A stretch of DNA of 64,000 nucleotides from Solibacillus sp. FSL W7-1464 (GTDB lineage Bacteria > Bacillota > Bacilli > Bacillales_A > Planococcaceae), in contig NZ_JBBORC010000001.1 of NCBI RefSeq assembly GCF_038004425.1, forward strand, positions 1,155,001 through 1,219,000, read 5' to 3'. The notes beneath the pieces were generated by a model. It worked only from the letters and a program-made list of their open reading frames with translations, made no database searches and was not told the origin of the DNA. This document shows positions 29,703 to 38,274 of this stretch, piece by piece; position 1 is the first letter of the stretch, and every line of letters starts with the position of its first letter. A program made the translations under genes and the position numbers.

Positions 29703-29859
29703 GTTGTTCGTAGTGAAGGCGGCGACTCCTAGGAGATAAGCACGATGTCTGAGATAAGGAACAAAAGCTAAGAACGCCACGTCCTGTGGCAACGCTTTTG
29801 TGACCAACTTCGTGTTGGCCTCGTGCCCCTGGAAAGCGACCGCCGCAACGAAGAACAAC
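29703..29859. repeat. Modular palindromic element, copy C
   Basis: Terminal inverted repeat GTTGTTC/GAACAAC; inner stem GGCGG/CCGCC; conserved GACTCCTAGG and CCTGGAAAGCG. The cargo 29756-29808 equals 15198-15250 of copy A base for base, although the stems differ. Lies 39 bp past the mtaB terminator. The remaining ~245 bp to the next gene hold nothing I recognise. Confidence 0.85.
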
Positions 29860-30106
29860 GGCTAAGAAGCAGGCACTAAATTAGCCAGCTCTTTTTATTT
29901 CCATAAAAATAGGGTAGAGAAAATAGTGTGTGCAAGTTTTCATAATCGGGCGAAACATAATGTACTTTTTAGGCAGCAGATTAATTTACAAAAAGTTAGT
30001 CGTAAACGAATGGAAATTTAAGTATATTATGAGGGAGACAAGCCAACACTATAATTTGAAACATTGTGTTTATCCCGATTACAAGTAAAGAAGGTGAGCA
30101 ATTTAT

Positions 30107-30646
30107 ATGAAGAAAATATGGATGTTTGCTGCAATTCTATTTATTTTATATGGTTGCACGGAGAAAAAGGAAGAACCTACAGTGGAAAGTGAATCAGCTA
30201 TGGTGGAGGTCAAAATCCCGACAGAAGTAGCCCAACATTACGGCTCGCTTAATATTGAGCACAAGGTATCGGATATTTTTAAAACAATTCAGCCAAATGG
30301 TGTCGTTTCTTTAGAAATGAATCAGCAACAGTTAACTGAAATTGCGCAACAAACGGAACAGTTCCTGGAACAGTACAAAGAGACGAGTGAAAAAAGCCCG
30401 GAAAATGGAATTATGCATATCGATGCAGATGAAGACTATTCGAATTGGGAAATTGTATTGTCGGATGATTTACTTTTAGGACAGGAAGCATTTGATTTGG
30501 CACAAGAGTATTTAATCAAAAATATTTTAACGTACCAGTTAGTCCATCGTAATATTCCCGAGTTGAATATACGGTATATCACAGATTCAGGAGAACCTTT
30601 GGACAGAAAAAATATTCGTACAAAGTTTACCTATTCGGATGAATAA
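30107..30646 (+). CDS. Uncharacterised lipoprotein
   Basis: Exported lipoprotein of unknown function (179 aa). MKKIWMFAAILFILYGC is a lipoprotein signal with Cys17 as the lipidation site. The mature part is acidic and soluble, beginning with a Glu/Lys-rich linker. No domain recognised. AAGAAGGTGAG upstream of ATG. It precedes deoC by 91 nt, with a separate candidate promoter between them. Confidence 0.8.
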   Translation: MKKIWMFAAILFILYGCTEKKEEPTVESESAMVEVKIPTEVAQHYGSLNIEHKVSDIFKTIQPNGVVSLEMNQQQLTEIAQQTEQFLEQYKETSEKSPENGIMHIDADEDYSNWEIVLSDDLLLGQEAFDLAQEYLIKNILTYQLVHRNIPELNIRYITDSGEPLDRKNIRTKFTYSDE

Positions 30647-30664
30647 TTTAAGTTGTCTGATAAT

Positions 30665-30692
30665 TTGCGTCAATTAAAATACATGCTAAACT
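30665..30692 (+). promoter_or_regulatory. Candidate sigma-A promoter for deoC
   Basis: TTGCGT, 16-nt spacer, TAAACT, 45 nt before the start codon. Both boxes are imperfect. Confidence 0.4.
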
Positions 30693-30737
30693 ATAGATGT
30701 ACGGACAACTAATGTTTAGTAAAAGGAGTAATGAGAA

Positions 30738-31406
30738 ATGACTCAAAATTATGCAGTAATGATTGATCATACTTTATTAAAAGCTGAATCTACAAAAGAA
30801 CAGGTAGAAAAAATTTGTGCAGAAGCGAAAGAGTACGGTTTTGCTTCAGTATGTGTAAACCCGACATGGGTGAAATTCAGTGCAGAGCAATTGGCTGGGA
30901 CAGAAGTTAAAGTATGTACAGTTATCGGCTTCCCGTTAGGTGCTACAACTTCTGCAGTGAAAGCATTCGAAACAAAAGACGCTATTGCAAATGGTGCCGG
31001 CGAAATTGATATGGTTATTAATATTGGCGCTTTAAAAGATGGCAATTATGATTTAGTTCGTGAAGATATCAAAGCAGTAGTAGACGCTGCAAATGGTACA
31101 TTAGTAAAAGTAATTATTGAAACTTGTCTATTAACGGATGAAGAAAAAGTAAAAGCTTGCGAACTTTCTGTTGAAGCAGGTGCTGATTTCGTTAAAACTT
31201 CTACTGGATTTTCAACAGGTGGAGCAACAGCGGAAGATATCGCTTTAATGCGTAAAACAGTCGGTCCGGATCTTGGTGTGAAAGCTTCCGGCGGTGTTCG
31301 AAGCCTGGAAGATATGCAACGTATGATCGAAAATGGGGCTACTCGAATTGGTGCTTCATCTGGTGTTGCTATCATGAATGGTCTAAAATCAGATTCTAAT
31401 TACTAA
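30738..31406 (+). CDS. deoC: Deoxyribose-phosphate aldolase
   Basis: Class I aldolase splitting 2-deoxyribose-5-phosphate into acetaldehyde and glyceraldehyde-3-phosphate in deoxynucleoside catabolism. TIM barrel with the Schiff-base lysine in [14 protein letters not shown] (~154-167) and the second lysine in GVKASGGVR near 190. 222 aa, normal length. AAAAGGAG before ATG. It stands alone, without deoR, nupC or pdp, which is unusual compared with the B. subtilis dra operon. Confidence 0.96.
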   Translation: MTQNYAVMIDHTLLKAESTKEQVEKICAEAKEYGFASVCVNPTWVKFSAEQLAGTEVKVCTVIGFPLGATTSAVKAFETKDAIANGAGEIDMVINIGALKDGNYDLVREDIKAVVDAANGTLVKVIIETCLLTDEEKVKACELSVEAGADFVKTSTGFSTGGATAEDIALMRKTVGPDLGVKASGGVRSLEDMQRMIENGATRIGASSGVAIMNGLKSDSNY

Positions 31407-31420
31407 TTCGATAGTTTTTG

Positions 31421-31449
31421 TTGACTCTTTTTTAAGGATACGCTATACT
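31421..31449 (+). promoter_or_regulatory. Sigma-A promoter for rpsU
   Basis: TTGACT, 17-nt spacer, TATACT: strong match, 66 nt before the rpsU start. Confidence 0.8.
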
Positions 31450-31515
31450 ACTTTAGTACACATTAGCTAACAGTTAATGCATGTATGACGTGTGTTCGGA
31501 GGGAGGGAAAGAGAG

Positions 31516-31689
31516 ATGTCAAAAACTGTCGTTCGCAAAAACGAATCGCTTGAAGATGCTCTTCGTCGCTTCAAACGTACTGTATCAAAATCAGGTACAA
31601 TTCAGGAAGTTAGAAAGCGCGAGTTCTACGAAAAACCTAGCGTTAAACGTAAAAAGAAATCAGAAGCTGCACGTAAACGTAAGTGGTAA
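31516..31689 (+). CDS. rpsU: 30S ribosomal protein S21
   Basis: 57-aa very basic ribosomal protein; [19 protein letters not shown] and the Lys/Arg-rich tail [14 protein letters not shown] are diagnostic. ATG at 31516 behind GGAGGGAGG. In B. subtilis yqeY follows; here no yqeY is seen and a terminator comes next. Confidence 0.97.
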   Translation: MSKTVVRKNESLEDALRRFKRTVSKSGTIQEVRKREFYEKPSVKRKKKSEAARKRKW

Positions 31690-31755
31690 TTTTCCCTGTA
31701 AAAACCCTACGTTCATAACACGCAATTTTCAGATTTAACTGAGCAGACAAATGAT

Positions 31756-31803
31756 ATACCCCGCAGTTATTTATATAACTGCGGGGTATTTGCATTTGTT
31801 TTT
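31756..31803 (+). terminator. Terminator after rpsU
   Basis: 15-bp perfect stem ATACCCCGCAGTTAT and complement, 4-nt loop, loose T-rich tail. Confidence 0.8.
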
Positions 31804-32006
31804 ATTCTCCAAATCCCCCATAATAGAGGAGAGAAAGAAAGCGTTTTCGAGAAACCTTTAATAATTCGCAGCAAATACCGTATAATTGGTATATGTTAGC
31901 AAATAATAACGGAGGAAGTTTTTCGGGGATTTTAAAAAAATTGAAACTTTTCTTATTCTCATCCGTAGAATTAACTGTACATAACTTTGCTAAAGGGGTG
32001 ATAAAA

Positions 32007-33341
32007 TTGAAACGAACGAAAGGATTTAGTTGGATTTTTCTGATGGTCATGTCATTCGTCTTAATACTCCCTTCTTTAACTGTATCCGCGAATGGTAAAG
32101 GTAAAGTATATGAAATTGCCATCAACAATGAAATTGAAAAAGGGTTGGTGGAGCATCTCAAACGAGGATTTGATGAAGCGAAAAGCAATAATGCAGAAGC
32201 AATCATTCTTAATATGCATACACCGGGCGGATTTGTTACAGCGGCTTCGGATATAGGCAGAATGCTGGACGAAATCGAGATTCCGGTCATTGCTTTCATC
32301 AACTCGGATGCACTTTCGGCTGGGGCGTATATTGCCTTACATGCCGACGAAATCTATATGACACCAAACGCAACGATGGGTGCAGCAGCGGTTATTGATT
32401 CTGCAGGCAACACAGCAGGAGAGAAGGCGGAAAGTGACTGGCTTGCAAAAATGACAGCAGCTGCCGAAAACTCCGGCAGGGAAGCTAAATATGCGAAGGC
32501 AATGGTCAGAAATGACTATGATTTGCCGGAACTAAGAGCGCCTAAAGGAAAGCTCCTCACGTTAACTGCCAAAGATGCGGAAAAAGTTAAGTACTCAAAC
32601 GGTACTGTCGCTTCGATGACAGAACTGCTTGAAAGAGCAGGGCTTGAGGACAGCGATGTTGTCAAGGTGGAGCAGACATTTGCCGAAAAACTGGCACGCT
32701 TTATTACAAATCCGATTATCGTTCCTATTTTGCTGTCGATTGCAAGTATCGGACTAGTTGTTGAGCTGTATTCACCAGGCTTTGGTGTTGCAGGGACAAT
32801 GGGGCTTGCTTCGTTAGGTATGTTCTTCTTTGGACATATGATTGCCGGTTTTGCCGGATATGAAACCGTCATCATTTTTGTAATCGGGCTTATTTTACTC
32901 GTTGCCGAGCTATTTGTACCAGGTGGCATAATTGGTATTATCGGTGGCGCATTAATAATAGGAAGTTTGCTGTTTGCAGGGGAAAGCTTTGTTCATATGG
33001 CTTATTCGATTTTAATCGCAATGATAATTGCAGGTATAGGAATGGTGATACTTATGAAATTCTTCGGGAAAAAGTTGCATATGTTTAACCGTCTCGTGCT
33101 GAGAGATGCAACGACGACGGAAGAAGGTTATGTTTCAAACAAAAACCGAATTGAATTAATAGGCAAGACAGGGCAGGCTATTACGCCTTTACGACCATCA
33201 GGGACCGTTCTTGTTGATCAGGATCGTCTTGATGTTGTAACACAGGGCGGATATATTGATGCTGGTAAAACAGTTGAAGTAGTAAAAGTAGAAGGCTCTC
33301 GTATTGTCGTAAGAGAATTTATTGGAAGAGGTGGAGAATAA
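32007..33341 (+). CDS. NfeD-family membrane serine protease-like protein (YqeZ)
   Basis: Partner of the flotillin-like FloA next door. Signal peptide (residues ~1-30), a ClpP-class protease domain (~35-230) with the serine motif [15 protein letters not shown] and lysine-side motif [12 protein letters not shown], a string of four to five TM helices (~235-365), and a C-terminal OB-fold NfeD domain ([18 protein letters not shown]). I start at TTG 32007 behind AAAGGGGTGA because the signal peptide begins there; the open frame extends to 31893 without a better site. 444 aa, as in B. subtilis YqeZ. Confidence 0.9.
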   Translation: MKRTKGFSWIFLMVMSFVLILPSLTVSANGKGKVYEIAINNEIEKGLVEHLKRGFDEAKSNNAEAIILNMHTPGGFVTAASDIGRMLDEIEIPVIAFINSDALSAGAYIALHADEIYMTPNATMGAAAVIDSAGNTAGEKAESDWLAKMTAAAENSGREAKYAKAMVRNDYDLPELRAPKGKLLTLTAKDAEKVKYSNGTVASMTELLERAGLEDSDVVKVEQTFAEKLARFITNPIIVPILLSIASIGLVVELYSPGFGVAGTMGLASLGMFFFGHMIAGFAGYETVIIFVIGLILLVAELFVPGGIIGIIGGALIIGSLLFAGESFVHMAYSILIAMIIAGIGMVILMKFFGKKLHMFNRLVLRDATTTEEGYVSNKNRIELIGKTGQAITPLRPSGTVLVDQDRLDVVTQGGYIDAGKTVEVVKVEGSRIVVREFIGRGGE

Positions 33342-33343
33342 GT

Positions 33344-34354
33344 ATGAATATGTTGGCAGATGCAGGAACAATTACATTAATTGTCGGATTAGTCATTGCA
33401 TTTATTATCCTGGCAGTATTTTTCACATTTGTTCCGGTTGCACTATGGATTAGTGCACTAGCAGCAGGTGTAAGAGTAAGTATTTTCACATTAATCGGAA
33501 TGCGTTTACGTCGGGTAATTCCTTCACGTATTGTGAATCCGTTAATTAAGGCTCATAAAGCTGGTTTAGAAGTAACAATCAACCAATTGGAGTCACACTA
33601 TTTAGCAGGTGGTAACGTAGACCGCGTTGTCAATGCATTAATCGCGGCACACCGTGCGAATATTGAGTTAACATTTGAACGTGCTGCAGCAATTGATTTA
33701 GCTGGTCGTGACGTTTTGGAAGCGGTACAAATGTCGGTAAACCCGAAAGTTATTGAAACACCATTTATTGCCGGTGTTGCGATGAACGGGATTGAAGTAA
33801 AAGCAAAAGCGCGTATTACAGTACGTGCCAACCTGGACCGCTTAGTCGGTGGTGCTGGTGAAGAAACGATCGTTGCCCGTGTTGGTGAAGGTATCGTATC
33901 GACACTAGGTTCTAGTGAATCACATTCAAAAGTACTGGAAAATCCGGATCTGATCTCTCAAACGGTATTATCGAAAGGTTTAGACTCTGGTACGGCATTC
34001 GAAATTCTGTCGATCGATATCGCGGACGTTGATATCGGTAAAAACATCGGTGCCGAGCTTCAAATCGAGCAGGCACAGGCAGACAAAAACATCGCTCAGG
34101 CAAAAGCCGAAGAACGTCGTGCAATGGCCGTAGCAAGCGAGCAAGAGATGATTGCAAAAGTTCAGGAAATGAAAGCGAAAGTAGTAGAAGCAGAGGCAGA
34201 AGTTCCAATGGCTCTTGCAGAAGCGCTTCGTTCTGGCAACTTCGGGATTATGGATTACATGAACTACAAAAATATTCAGGCGGACACATCAATGCGTGAT
34301 TCGATTTCTAAAGTTTCGAATGACGACAACAACAAAGATCCGAAAAACAAATAA
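33344..34354 (+). CDS. floA: Flotillin-like protein FloA
   Basis: Scaffold of functional membrane microdomains. A hydrophobic hairpin or TM at ~10-45 is followed by the PHB/SPFH-type core (~50-230) and a long Ala/Glu-rich helix (~240-310). It matches B. subtilis YqfA closely, with a Asn/Asp/Lys-rich tail. It starts 2 nt after the NfeD gene, the standard pairing. Length 336 aa. Confidence 0.96.
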   Translation: MNMLADAGTITLIVGLVIAFIILAVFFTFVPVALWISALAAGVRVSIFTLIGMRLRRVIPSRIVNPLIKAHKAGLEVTINQLESHYLAGGNVDRVVNALIAAHRANIELTFERAAAIDLAGRDVLEAVQMSVNPKVIETPFIAGVAMNGIEVKAKARITVRANLDRLVGGAGEETIVARVGEGIVSTLGSSESHSKVLENPDLISQTVLSKGLDSGTAFEILSIDIADVDIGKNIGAELQIEQAQADKNIAQAKAEERRAMAVASEQEMIAKVQEMKAKVVEAEAEVPMALAEALRSGNFGIMDYMNYKNIQADTSMRDSISKVSNDDNNKDPKNK

Positions 34355-34377
34355 TCGAGGAAAGGAGTGAGCACTAA

Positions 34378-34848
34378 ATGGAAGGACTTATCATTATGGT
34401 GATTGTCTTTATTGTCAGTTCTTTATTGGGCAAAGGTAAAGAACAACAGCAAAAAAAAGAATCAAAACAGATGCCGCCATTTAGCAGTCAACCTGCTCCT
34501 CGAAAACAGGAAGTTGAACGCCGAACAGAGCAAAAACGTCCGAAAACGTTGGAGGATTTTGCGAATGAAGTATTCGGTCAGCTGAATGAAAAAGTAAAAC
34601 CAGTAAGTCAAAGAGTAGAAAGAGAGCTCCCTAAACAAGTAGAAAAGCCTGTTGAAGTTGCTCGCTCTACAGTGGAACCAGTAACGGAGAAGATTCATAA
34701 TGCTCGTTCATTAAAGGAGCGTCCAATTGTTGCAATGGCCAAAAAAGAAGCAGAAGCCTTCCAAGTCGTGCCATCGAACAAACGTGATTTAATGCAGGCC
34801 ATTATTATGACAGAAGTTCTAGGTCCCCCTAAAGCAAGAAGAAAATAA
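34378..34848 (+). CDS. Uncharacterised membrane-anchored protein of the floA operon
   Basis: 156 aa, one N-terminal TM helix (~2-18), then a charged, probably disordered and coiled segment (Lys/Glu/Gln/Pro-rich). It ends in a compact motif NKRDLMQAIIMTEVLGPPKARRK; similar AII..E.LGPP endings occur on otherwise unrelated hypothetical proteins, as far as I recall. It follows floA by 23 nt with GAAAGGAGTGAG as ribosome site and closes the operon, so a role with NfeD/FloA is plausible but unproven. Confidence 0.78.
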   Translation: MEGLIIMVIVFIVSSLLGKGKEQQQKKESKQMPPFSSQPAPRKQEVERRTEQKRPKTLEDFANEVFGQLNEKVKPVSQRVERELPKQVEKPVEVARSTVEPVTEKIHNARSLKERPIVAMAKKEAEAFQVVPSNKRDLMQAIIMTEVLGPPKARRK

Positions 34849-34854
34849 TATGAG

Positions 34855-34896
34855 ACTACCTATTTCTACGTAATGTGGAAATAGGTAGTTTTTTTA
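34855..34896 (+). terminator. Terminator after the nfeD-floA operon
   Basis: Stem ACTACCTATTTC with GAAATAGGTAGT, then T7. Confidence 0.92.
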
Positions 34897-34936
34897 TAGG
34901 ATATAATGTAGTGGCGGATATAATGGCCTAACAGAA

Positions 34937-35119
34937 GTTGATTGGAATGGAGGGCGGCAGACTCCTGCACATAATAGTTAGATCTATGAACATATCAAGT
35001 CGTTGCTTCTGCGGTGGTCGCAATAAATTGCCACCATCCTCGGCGCAAAGAATGAGAGACAAACAAGTTTGACTCTCATTCTTGCCCGCGGAAAGCGTCC
35101 GCCCGCAATGGAAATCAAC
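34937..35119. repeat. Modular palindromic element, copy D
   Basis: Terminal inverted repeat GTTGATT/AATCAAC; inner stem GGGCGG/CCGCCC; conserved GACTCCTGC and GCCCGCGGAAAGCGTCC. Cargo carries GGTGG...CCACC and AAGAATGAGAG-type hairpins. It ends 70 bp before the lipoprotein gene at 35190. Confidence 0.85.
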
Positions 35120-35189
35120 ACACATTATGAAACAAGCAATTAAATTTCTGTGGAACCGGGTATATCTTTTAGGAGAGGGGGAAACAGAC

Positions 35190-35699
35190 ATGAAAAAAAG
35201 ATGGATGTCATTGTTAATACTTATTTTAGTACTGGCTGCATGCGGTAAGGAAGTAGCAGAAACGGATTCTGCGACGGATGGCTCGGCTACTGTATTCGAG
35301 AGTGAAGAGTCATTGACACATAATATGGAAGGGGTCGCTTTAAATCTCGATTATACACTTCAGAAAGTTTCCGCTGAGCCGGGTGAATTGATTCTTGAAA
35401 TTAACGGCACTCTTGAAAATGAGTACAGCCAAATTGTTTATTTTACACCGGATTTTACAATTCAAACACCGGAGCAGGATGAGATAGAGCAGCTGTCGTC
35501 TTCTGTTGAGAATGGACAAATTATGGTGAACCCACAAATGGAAACGACTTTTAACGTGACGTATTTGATCCCTCAGCACGTTTATGATGAAAATTCATCG
35601 CTGAACCTACAGGTGCCGGCTGCATATAAGGAGCCGGAAAGCGACAGTCCCGGTGATGCGCTAGGTGACTTTGCGAATTGGGAAATTCCTATAAAATAA
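35190..35699 (+). CDS. Uncharacterised lipoprotein
   Basis: 169-aa lipoprotein; signal MKKRWMSLLILILVLAAC with the lipidated Cys at residue 18. The mature part has an acidic linker and a beta-rich domain of ~110 residues (ELILEINGTLENEYSQIVYFTPDFTIQTP), reminiscent of an immunoglobulin-like fold. I start at ATG 35190 behind AGGAGAGGGGG; the open frame continues upstream into palindromic element D, which is not coding. Function unknown. Confidence 0.82.
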   Translation: MKKRWMSLLILILVLAACGKEVAETDSATDGSATVFESEESLTHNMEGVALNLDYTLQKVSAEPGELILEINGTLENEYSQIVYFTPDFTIQTPEQDEIEQLSSSVENGQIMVNPQMETTFNVTYLIPQHVYDENSSLNLQVPAAYKEPESDSPGDALGDFANWEIPIK

Positions 35700-35754
35700 T
35701 CTATACATGCCTTCTTTTTTCCAAGCATATAGTGACGTAAAAAGGAGGCTTTTA

Positions 35755-35991
35755 TTGAAAAATTTATTTCCTAAAAACAATAAATTGCAAATCACCTCTT
35801 TTATGGATATCCGCTATGATGGTTCCTATACGATAGGTGATGTTACCCCGACCGAATATAACTGTACGACTAAAGATTTTACGATGTATGTTCATGCAGG
35901 GGAAGTGGAAGTCCAGCATTTATTCGAAGAAGGGTTTCTAATTCAATGTAAAAATCTGCAGAAGCTTACGATTGAGCGGAATGCAAAATGA
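35755..35991 (+). CDS. yqfC: Sporulation protein YqfC
   Basis: 78-aa member of the YabP/YqfC family, sporulation proteins made in the mother cell under sigma-E in B. subtilis. The sequence is divergent but keeps the pattern of short strands (QITSFMDIRYDGSYTIGDV, FTMYVHAGEVEVQHL). TTG start at 35755 with AAAAGGAGG 6 nt upstream, better than ATG 35707. Its stop overlaps the yqfD start (ATGA), the usual pairing. Confidence 0.8.
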   Translation: MKNLFPKNNKLQITSFMDIRYDGSYTIGDVTPTEYNCTTKDFTMYVHAGEVEVQHLFEEGFLIQCKNLQKLTIERNAK

Positions 35992-37097
35992 ACAGATCCT
36001 ATAAAAAACTAATAACGATTAAACTTAAGCAATCTAAAGAAGCAAGCACTTTCATCATGCTGATGAAAGAGCATAAAATTCAAATTTTCCATTTGAAATT
36101 TCAAAAGAACGAAATAACTTTTCAAGTAGCGCATAGTAATTTGTCTTTACTGCGCAAACTAAGAAAAAAAGCGAAAGTAAAAATTACAATCCGTTATAGC
36201 GAGCCTGAGAGAATTCTGCAAAAAGATATGGTTACGGCAATTGGAATGATTATGCTAATCATCCTCCCGATTATTCTGTCCCGGTTCGTATGGCAAGTCG
36301 AAGTTGATGCCGCTACAATCGAGCTCGAAGATGAAGTAGCACTCTATTTACAAAATGAAATGGGTGTGAATTTTCCTGTACCCAAAAAAACGTTTTTATC
36401 CGATAATGAAATCCGACAGACGATGATGAAGGAGTTTCGGGAGTTTTCATGGGTACATATTATGAAGAACGGAAGTAAAATTACGATCAACCCGCAATTG
36501 GCACCAAAGATTGAACCCGTTCCAAAAGTGAACAAGAATCAGCATTTAGTGGCGAACAACAGTGGTGTCGTCACTCATTTCCAAATTGAACGGGGTGTAC
36601 GTCAAGTTGAACAGAATATGACGGTATACAAGGGAGATGTTCTCGTTTCAGGTTTGCTGCAGCATGGGGAAAAAGAAATCGTTATCGGTGCAGAAGGAGA
36701 AGTATTTGTTGATTACTGGCTCGAAACGTCATTTTCCGTTCCGAAATCAATTGAAATGGAAGTATTGGATGACCATGGCTGGAAGTATGATGTGAACTGG
36801 GAGAAAATCGGGACAGCGATCGAACAGATGTCCATTGAACCGTTAAAGTCTGTTGTCACGTATAAGCCTTATCGAATGTTTCATAAAAAAAAGGAAAAGA
36901 TAAGTGAAAAGGATGTAGAAACAATCATCATGCCGTTATTGCATGAAAAGATGATTTCTTCATTACCGCTTGAAACCGCCATAAAAGCAGAAAAACTTTT
37001 GCACGTCTACAGTGATGATGATACAGTTAAAGGGAAAGTCTTGTATTTAATTAATGAAAATATCGCACAACCACATCCAATTCACCAAGGAGAATGA
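35988..37097 (+). CDS. yqfD: Sporulation protein YqfD
   Basis: Membrane protein of the YqfD family, required for efficient sporulation in B. subtilis. Basic N-terminal cytoplasmic region (~1-80), one TM helix (~82-102), then a large extracytoplasmic part with strand-rich repeats (GVVTHFQIERGVRQVEQNMTVYKGD near 195). 369 aa, somewhat shorter than the B. subtilis protein. Overlaps yqfC by 4 nt and abuts phoH. Confidence 0.9.
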   Translation: MNRSYKKLITIKLKQSKEASTFIMLMKEHKIQIFHLKFQKNEITFQVAHSNLSLLRKLRKKAKVKITIRYSEPERILQKDMVTAIGMIMLIILPIILSRFVWQVEVDAATIELEDEVALYLQNEMGVNFPVPKKTFLSDNEIRQTMMKEFREFSWVHIMKNGSKITINPQLAPKIEPVPKVNKNQHLVANNSGVVTHFQIERGVRQVEQNMTVYKGDVLVSGLLQHGEKEIVIGAEGEVFVDYWLETSFSVPKSIEMEVLDDHGWKYDVNWEKIGTAIEQMSIEPLKSVVTYKPYRMFHKKKEKISEKDVETIIMPLLHEKMISSLPLETAIKAEKLLHVYSDDDTVKGKVLYLINENIAQPHPIHQGE

Positions 37098-37099
37098 GT

Positions 37100-38059
37100 A
37101 TGTCAGAAAAATATGTTGAGCTCCAAATCGACAATCCGAATGAAGCTGTAATGCTTTTAGGAATGTCAGATGCAAATATAACATTGATTGAAGAAACTTA
37201 TAGCGTACAAATTATTACGCGTGGGGAAGTCATACAAATCGCAGGCGATGATTTAGAAAAGAAAAATCAAGCATATGCCGTTTTGGAAGCGTTATTGAAA
37301 GTTATACGAAAAAATATTAATATCGATCAGCGTGATGTATCGACAGCTATTGAAATGGCCAGCAAAGGTACGATTGAATATTATGCGGAGTTATATGATG
37401 AAGAAATTGCGCGTAATACAAAAGGGAAGCCGATTCGTGCAAAAACGATCGGACAGCGTGAATACATTCGGGCAATCCGTCATAAAGACCTGATTTTCGG
37501 AATTGGACCAGCCGGAACCGGTAAAACGTATTTGGCGGTTGTGATGGCCACACAGGCATTAAAAAATGGCCATGTAAAACGTATTATTTTAACACGCCCT
37601 GCTGTTGAAGCCGGGGAATCATTAGGATTTTTACCGGGTGACTTAAAGGAAAAAGTAGATCCGTATTTACGTCCGCTCTATGATGCCTTACATGACATTT
37701 ATGGACAGGAACAGACGCAGCGCCTGATCGAGCGCGGGACGATAGAAATCGCGCCGTTAGCGTATATGCGTGGCCGAACACTGGATGATGCCTTCGTTAT
37801 TTTAGACGAAGCTCAAAATACGACGCACCAGCAAATGAAAATGTTTTTAACCCGTTTAGGTTTTGGCTCGAAAATGGTCATCACGGGTGACAAAACACAA
37901 ATAGATTTACCTAAAAACACGGAATCCGGTCTGATTATTGCAGAGCGTACATTACGCTATGTAAAAGACATTCACTTCCAAATACTTGAGCAGGGCGATG
38001 TTGTCCGTCACCCATTAGTAGCGAGAGTAATACAGGCTTACACAGAGCAGGAGTTATAA
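37100..38059 (+). CDS. phoH: PhoH-family ATPase
   Basis: P-loop ATPase of the PhoH/YbeZ group, often next to ybeY and implicated in RNA metabolism and ribosome maturation. N-terminal KH-like region (~1-110), then the ATPase core: Walker A GPAGTGKTYLA (~136-146) and Walker B FVILDEAQN (~233-241). I take ATG 37100, since AAGGAG is 9 nt before it and only 3 nt before ATG 37094. 319 aa. Confidence 0.93.
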   Translation: MSEKYVELQIDNPNEAVMLLGMSDANITLIEETYSVQIITRGEVIQIAGDDLEKKNQAYAVLEALLKVIRKNINIDQRDVSTAIEMASKGTIEYYAELYDEEIARNTKGKPIRAKTIGQREYIRAIRHKDLIFGIGPAGTGKTYLAVVMATQALKNGHVKRIILTRPAVEAGESLGFLPGDLKEKVDPYLRPLYDALHDIYGQEQTQRLIERGTIEIAPLAYMRGRTLDDAFVILDEAQNTTHQQMKMFLTRLGFGSKMVITGDKTQIDLPKNTESGLIIAERTLRYVKDIHFQILEQGDVVRHPLVARVIQAYTEQEL

Positions 38060-38065
38060 AAAGGG

Positions 38066-38103
38066 AACTTTCAACTTTTATTGTAAGGTTGAAAGTTTTT
38101 TTA
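38066..38103 (+). terminator. Terminator after phoH
   Basis: Stem AACTTTCAAC(TTT) with (AAG)GTTGAAAGTT, then T5. Confidence 0.88.
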
Positions 38104-38274
38104 TTCGGAAAAATAGCATGAAACTTATTGGAAAAATTTACGTATATAAACTAAGAGAAGGGATTGATGTCATCGTTAACCGCTGGAAAGACATTTATTT
38201 CAAAAACATACGTACTTTTCGTAACACCAAACATATAAATTTGATAAAATGTACATAGAAACAAAGGGAGGTGC

